DNA of 26,021 nt from Ophiothrix spiculata. Lineage: Eukaryota > Echinodermata > Ophiuroidea > Amphilepidida > Ophiotrichidae. The translations under genes and the position numbers were made by a program. A model generated the notes under the pieces. The model did not search any database and was not told the DNA's origin. It saw nothing but the letters and a program-made list of their open reading frames with translations. The stretch lies in assembly GCA_000969725.1 (NCBI GenBank), contig JXSR01S002290.1; one strand, written 5' to 3'. Positions within the stretch are counted from its first letter, which is position 1, and each line of letters opens with the position of its first letter. Positions 24,801 to 26,021 of this stretch are shown here, in pieces.

Positions 24801-25046
24801 CACATTAGGGACTCCAGTCAGAGCAACTGAACAATCAGTACCGATCCATCCCTCCTCACAAGTCTTGCAGTCCGGTGTATGTTCAACTCCCACTTTGCAG
24901 GTGCAGTTGCCAGTCAAAGGGTGGCATATTCCATTACCATTGCAGGGGTTATCTTCACCACCGACACATTCATTTTCACAGCATGGACCCCAATATCCAT
25001 GTATACATTGACAGAATCCAGGATCAAATTCACTTGCATCTCTCCT
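4146..25046 (-). CDS. Giant type I membrane protein with nine EGF-vWD-LamG units (partial at 5' end)
   Basis: This is one minus-strand gene with visible exons 25046-17139, 16388-15442, 14277-14055 and 12864-4146. One further exon is probably hidden in the N gap. Seen: about 5,930 residues forming nine repeated units, then a transmembrane helix (4994-4914) and a cytoplasmic tail to a stop at 4148-4146. Each unit has an EGF block (GYWG..C...CPGG..PC..HG.C), a vWD domain (GHFTTFDG, VQIR..PC, GLLG.C.GN..DDF), a LamG-like domain (IDE.RIWKR...YW.FNEGxG) and a Cys-rich segment (C..D.A.TGD...A). Family knowledge: the EGF block resembles stabilin and MEGF proteins, and EGF plus vWD recalls VWDE, but VWDE lacks this serial LamG arrangement. 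Inference: a large cell-surface adhesion or recognition protein. The exons join in phase at every visible junction, which argues against several separate genes. The N-terminus is outside the window. Confidence 0.88.
4149..4394 (-). repeat. Tail duplication, copy 2 (82 codons, C-terminus)
   Basis: This copy begins TPTLSSFTPMEGP and ends SYTLNH at the stop. By eye the last 102 bases differ from copy 1 at about 12 positions. It carries nine extra residues (within KNSKADYVPES) before MEKMRK. RRESSGDTT is unchanged and RRKS becomes RRQS, still RRxS. Confidence 0.93.
4425..4643 (-). repeat. Tail duplication, copy 1 (73 codons)
   Basis: This copy begins TPTLSSFTPMEDP and ends SYTLKH. It contains RRESSGDTT and RRKSYTL, both basic-directed kinase (PKA-type RRxS) consensus motifs. 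A ten-residue Ser/Thr-rich linker (NEEQPSTSST) separates it from copy 2. Confidence 0.93.
4914..4994 (-). other. Single transmembrane helix
   Basis: A stretch of 27 mainly aliphatic and aromatic residues starts LHIILIICIVSIL and ends AWFWLVLY. It is followed at once by a basic stop-transfer segment (KEKTQREKK). The positive charges on the C-terminal side, and Cys-rich modules on the other, give a type I orientation: modules outside, tail inside. Confidence 0.92.
5008..6949 (-). repeat. Unit 9, membrane-proximal (EGF with insert, degenerate vWD, LamG, Cys-rich)
   Basis: The EGF block has EPGYWGTSCKVICPGG. A short insert (GEGTEQNETYAC) sits before CTPGWFGPDC. The vWD domain opens THLTTADG, with Ala in place of Phe (about 6625-6600), and ends in a degenerate VGTWNANWLDDL (about 6215-6175) that keeps DD but lacks the preceding Cys. 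The LamG-like domain spans about 5965-5390 and lacks a clear RIWKR. The Cys-rich segment has CLSDVAASGEIDNA and ends EEGFCRFLEFC just before the membrane. Confidence 0.82.
6950..8809 (-). repeat. Unit 8 (EGF, vWD lacking calcium loop, LamG, Cys-rich)
   Basis: The EGF block has FGYWGSNCDQVCPGG and KDWYGKDCP, followed by a His-rich spacer (LHGQPHHSG). The vWD domain opens GRISTFDG (about 8506-8483). Its loop motif reads GLLASCHTLNAIEN (about 8095-8050), without the usual acidic residues. The LamG-like domain has DEIKVWNRRS (about 7470-7440) and YLWKFNEGYG near 7355. The Cys-rich segment reads CLQDVAFHNDLSAA and QWPARYLCNEF. Confidence 0.84.
8810..10669 (-). repeat. Unit 7 (EGF, vWD with intact loop, LamG, Cys-rich)
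   Basis: The EGF block has CISGYFGAACDKVCPGG and NDWYGIDCS. The vWD domain opens HYTLFDG (about 10366-10345), has VQIRQVPC and a good GLLGNCNGDLTDD motif (about 9965-9920). The LamG-like domain has EELKIWKKAL (about 9345-9315), while the end motif is weakened to IKFDSGEG. The Cys-rich segment reads CLTDVASTGDIDSA; the WPA motif is replaced by SPPKDAICDLF. Confidence 0.84.
10670..12674 (-). repeat. Unit 6 (EGF, divergent vWD, LamG, Cys-rich)
   Basis: The EGF block reads CDLGYWGKSCNNVCLGG to GWIGNTC. The vWD domain opens SQITTFNGHSF (about 12350-12318) and carries KYVQC. The calcium-loop motif is changed to GLLVGGCCNAETQ, without the acidic pair (about 11940-11900). A longer linker leads to the LamG-like domain, which has DDIRIWNKRF (about 11190-11160) and LWTFDEGEG near 11075. 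The Cys-rich segment has CLRELAATKDFISA and HWPAAPLCHN. At about 2.0 kb it is the longest unit. Confidence 0.84.
13134..13414. mobile_element. Fold-back element with long imperfect inverted repeats
   Basis: The left end, GGTTCCCAATTCATGACG, matches the reverse complement of the right end, TGTTCCCAAATCATGACG, at 16 of 18. Similarity continues inward for roughly 80 bases with small gaps: GGGCGGGCTTGACGCAA pairs with GGAGGGCTTTAACGCAA, and TTGAGTCTTGAT with TTGAGTCATGAT. The total is about 280 bp in an intron. I cannot fix the target duplication or family. Confidence 0.65.
13664..13742. repeat. GC-richer hairpin with repeated GGTTCTG words
   Basis: TGCTGGTTCTGGGTGGTTC (13664-13682) pairs with 13712-13730 at 17 of 19 positions around a 29-base loop. 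A second pairing uses GGTTCTGGG with CCCAGAACC inside the same segment. On the minus strand 13742-13698 reads as three to four imperfect copies of an 11-bp word (TGCGGTT...). It does not fold as a tRNA. Confidence 0.6.
13811..13990. mobile_element. pogo-like (Tc1/mariner) MITE, 180 bp, TA target duplication
   Basis: The left end is TA|CAGTAAAAACACTTTATAAC and the right end, reverse-complemented, is TA|CAGTAGAAACTCATAACAA. TA flanks both ends (13809-13810 and 13991-13992). CAGTnrAAnCTC followed by TATAAC is typical of pogo-group ends. TATAAC and TATATCAG words recur inside. There is no transposase. It lies 64 bases below the end of exon C. Confidence 0.75.
14055..14277 (-). CDS. Exon C (223 bp): linker after unit 5 LamG and start of its Cys-rich segment
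   Basis: The acceptor is GTTTACAG above 14277. The exon starts with the last two bases of a Gly codon and then reads TTAFDAIYGIPMMFADT. This aligns with ITAIDIVSEHNMAFPMD of unit 4 and VAIDSIGHVNLSL of unit 3. The matching SDAPMPS (SDAPIFK in unit 4) and FCNGVILQ follow. The donor is AATAA|GTACGAG after 14055 and leaves two bases. These join the single base T at 12864 to give an in-phase Asn, and the sequence continues ACPLDEGAQMKYYTSC, the same motif order as in the other units. The donor is not a perfect consensus, but homology and phase agree. Confidence 0.82.
14278..15441 (-). other. Interval B-C with gap: two introns and probably one hidden exon
   Basis: Exon B ends in phase 2 and exon C begins with the last two bases of a codon, so they cannot join directly in frame. 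The sequenced flanks (15220-15441 and 14278-14714) show no YW.FNEG homology. The missing piece is probably within the N run. Confidence 0.75.
14715..15219. other. Assembly gap (505 N)
   Basis: This is a run of undetermined bases in the intron between exons B and C. The uneven length suggests an estimated gap rather than a fixed placeholder. Open frames drawn across it are artefacts. It most likely hides the missing unit 5 LamG exon. Confidence 0.95.
15442..16388 (-). CDS. Exon B (947 bp): most of unit 5 vWD and LamG-like domains
   Basis: The acceptor is TTTGCAG just above 16388 and the reading starts in phase 0 with VEQVTCGTKS. The donor is AAAAG|GTACCT after 15442, leaving two bases of an Arg codon, so the exon ends in phase 2. 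The first part completes the unit 5 vWD domain. At the GLCGPC motif (about 16060-16045) the usual calcium-loop residues are replaced by a polybasic run, RRRRFGAGG, at 16034-16008. The second part is the LamG-like domain, with IWNQ-like core motifs and ending in IDELRIWKR. The remaining LamG residues (the YW.FNEG motif) are absent from this exon and from the flanking sequenced DNA. Confidence 0.87.
16023..16034 (-). other. Polybasic RRRR site in unit 5 vWD
   Basis: Four consecutive Arg codons (CGA CGG AGA CGA) give SSNRRRRFGAGG immediately after GLCGPC. R-x-R/K-R is the furin-type proprotein convertase consensus. It lies near the middle of the visible ectodomain, in a Gly/Ser-rich stretch likely to be exposed. 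Cleavage is inferred, not shown. Confidence 0.6.
16389..17138 (-). other. Intron A-B (750 bp, phase 0)
   Basis: The intron begins GTAAGA and ends TTTGCAG. It contains the 26-bp triple repeat and otherwise AT-rich sequence with stops in the exon frame. Confidence 0.88.
16474..16551. repeat. Three exact tandem copies of a 26-bp unit
   Basis: The unit starts ACAAGACGAACATTGA and ends AAATCCCAC. Three copies follow each other without a mismatch in the intron between exons A and B, 86 bases before the acceptor of exon B. Perfect identity indicates recent expansion or ongoing length variation. Confidence 0.96.
17139..25046 (-). CDS. Giant exon A (7,908 bp): units 1-4 and the start of unit 5
   Basis: This is an open exon of 2,636 codons. 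The 5' border is an acceptor reading TTTAACAG on the minus strand, just above 25046. The first codons (AGG AGA GAT) are in phase 0 and the exon enters in the middle of an EGF block, so an upstream exon must supply the start of that block. The 3' border is a strong donor, CAG|GTAAGA, after 17139. Reading on into the intron reaches a stop at 17016 with no homology to the other units. The next exon resumes exactly where other units continue: EIQ here, then VEQVTCGTKS, as in EVQIRIVPCYSQS of unit 3. An exon of this size holding four complete multidomain units is unusual for an animal gene. The first in-frame TTG at 24917 is not a start. Confidence 0.9.
17535..19424 (-). repeat. Unit 4 (EGF, vWD lacking calcium loop, LamG, Cys-rich)
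   Basis: The EGF block reads NGFWGSSCTDVCPGG through SGWLGDDC. The vWD domain opens at GGFFTMFDG (about 19094-19120) and keeps IQIRQAP. The GLLGxCxGNxxDDF motif is replaced by GISGPCIATEPEC (about 18720-18680), so the calcium ligands appear lost. The LamG-like domain spans about 18500-17930, with YIDNVVIIDHLL in place of RIWKR and FWPFDSGSG at its end. The Cys-rich segment is typical: CLTDIAKTGDIDSS and TWPARHLCN. Confidence 0.84.
19425..21299 (-). repeat. Unit 3 (EGF, vWD, LamG, Cys-rich)
   Basis: The EGF block is canonical (ESGYWGFACTEICPGG, HGVC, CAPGWSGKDC) and is followed by an acidic spacer, NDPDSEEDQ. The vWD domain opens at GHFTIFDG (about 20974-20997), has VQIRIVPC and a shortened GICGTCDGNSTND loop (about 20600-20560). 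The LamG-like domain ends IDELRIWKKAL (about 19950-19920) and FKFDEGQG. The Cys-rich segment reads CIHDYEFSGSKYGA and SWPASQSCN. Confidence 0.85.
21300..23169 (-). repeat. Unit 2 (EGF, vWD, LamG, Cys-rich)
   Basis: The EGF block begins at WIGSDCDVSC and includes CDGGAAMPCNNHGYC. The vWD domain opens with a variant GHYVIYDG (about 22837-22860) and has an intact-looking TLCGNCNSNRDDDF motif (about 22470-22430). The LamG-like domain ends with IDEVRIWKRTF (about 21845-21815) and LWKMSKGHG, a diverged form of YWxFNEGxG. The Cys-rich segment has CLMDIASDLDLQSA; the usual WPA is missing (HSAVSSLCNN). Confidence 0.84.
23170..25046 (-). repeat. Unit 1 (partial EGF, vWD, LamG, Cys-rich)
   Basis: The EGF block starts mid-module with FCQCIHGYWGPCCENEC and runs to WIGTDCSVAL (about 24840). 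The vWD domain opens at GHFTTFDG (about 24743-24766), carries IRMVPC and ends with an intact GLLGRCDGNQGNDF motif near 24360-24320. The LamG-like domain runs from about 24140 (AGYALFFND) to YWPLNEGQG near 23575, with DDVKIWKR at about 23690. The Cys-rich segment contains CQHDSANSGDVEE and KWPAQPHC. Borders are approximate. Confidence 0.85.
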
Positions 25047-26021
25047 CTGTTAAAGATAAATCAAAATAAAAGAAATTATTGAATTGTATATTGGGTATTC
25101 TGACCAGATGACCACATTTGGCTTTTTAATCTCTGGTAGGGCACCAAACTCGGAAACAATGGTTCGATTGCTGGTTATGTTGTCTAAATTACCAATACAA
25201 AAGTTTCAAAGACCTAGTAAAACCTTCTAAAACTGTTAAATAGCATATACAGTTACATTTTTCTCCATTTTTTGTAATAATTAGTTCGTCACATTTGCAA
25301 AAGGTATCATTTGAACAGGTATAGTTCCAGATAGGATATCAATTCGAACAGATATGATAGATTTATGGTCTCAGATTGTGTATCATTTCACTTTTTTTTT
25401 TATCTAACATAGGGTTATTTTTTGAAACCTGTAGCAGCACATGGGTGGCTACCTGGGACAAATATCAGTTACCCCCACTCCACCCTTACCTCGATTTTAT
25501 TTCTTGTGTAAAACAAGTTTATTTGGGGGTTTTATGTTTTGCAACATGCACTTAAATAGTAACCCAGATTTCCATAATATTAACACAGTGATCTCAAAGT
25601 CAGTAGGCCTACCCACTCCCAAGTAACATTCTCTCTTGCATTTTTATTTTAAGTGAATAAATACTTGCAATATACAGACTTTTTCATGAGTAAGGGGCGA
25701 CACGTAAATATTCCGGCAATGCATTTCCAATCCGGTAAGCACTTTTTGGCAAGGTACTTTCGGCAAGAAGGCGGTGTAATTCCGGTAACATTCAACACTA
25801 CATATTGTGCTACCTGTGTTTCCGATTCGGCAATATCAACGATCAACGTAATATAATTGACACATCAATCTCCAGACCAATCAATTGCCTATTGTTGTGA
25901 AGTGGTTTATTACGCGACTTTCCGCAGATCATAAACATCGATTGATTAACCATTTCCAATCGGGCTTTGTGTAAACAGGAAAGTTGGTGTAAACAATCGA
26001 TTTGGTTTGCGGTCAATACAA
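25047..26021 (-). other. Upstream intron, at least 975 bp, running off the window
   Basis: No EGF-like or other exon is recognised on the minus strand. The last 330 bases are richer in CpG and hold recurring short words (TTTCCAATCCGG/TTTCCAATCGGG, GTGTAAACA twice, AATCGAT). This may be part of an element cut by the window edge. Confidence 0.55.

Noticed and set aside
4146-25046. Two separate genes, one per giant exon
   Set aside because: Exons B, C and D join with matching phase and continue one unit 5 in the same module order. Exon A ends within a vWD domain that exon B completes.
25649-25856. A 65-codon minus-strand frame with several Cys as an upstream EGF exon
   Set aside because: The Cys spacing does not match the EGF block and the C.C..GYWG or CPGG motifs are absent.

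Overview
This looks like a piece of an animal nuclear genome. It is AT-rich and has GT-AG introns, short non-autonomous DNA transposons in non-coding DNA, and a 505-base run of N (14715-15219). The only gene I can support encodes an extracellular and membrane protein built from EGF-like, von Willebrand factor D (vWD) and LamG-like (concanavalin A fold) modules. The gene style and module mix suggest a marine invertebrate, perhaps a deuterostome such as an acorn worm, sea urchin or lancelet. That placement is an inference and is weak.

The gene fills 25046 to 4146 on the minus strand. Four exons are visible: 25046-17139, 16388-15442, 14277-14055 and 12864-4146. Reading phase and repeat-to-repeat homology require one more exon of about 98 bases, probably inside the N gap. 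The 5' end, including any signal peptide, lies beyond the right edge. About 5,930 residues are visible. They form nine tandem units of about 1.88 kb (about 627 residues). Each unit has a stabilin/MEGF-like EGF block, a vWD domain, a LamG-like jellyroll and a Cys-rich segment of about 100 residues that I cannot assign. After unit 9 come one transmembrane helix and a 255-residue cytoplasmic tail. The tail contains a tandem duplication carrying RRxS motifs. The layout is that of a type I surface protein, probably for adhesion, matrix binding or recognition; the function is inferred.

Two exons of 7.9 and 8.7 kb carry nearly all units without introns. All of the gene's visible complete introns sit in unit 5. 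Unit 5 also has a polybasic RRRR stretch where its vWD calcium loop should be.

The rest is non-coding. Positions 1-4145 are downstream of the gene and hold a probable poly(A) signal plus two MITE-like elements flanked by TAA. The 1.19 kb intron at 14054-12865 holds a fold-back element, a GC-richer hairpin and a pogo-like MITE. The 750-base intron holds three exact copies of a 26-bp repeat. No RNA genes, CRISPR arrays or virus-derived elements were recognised.
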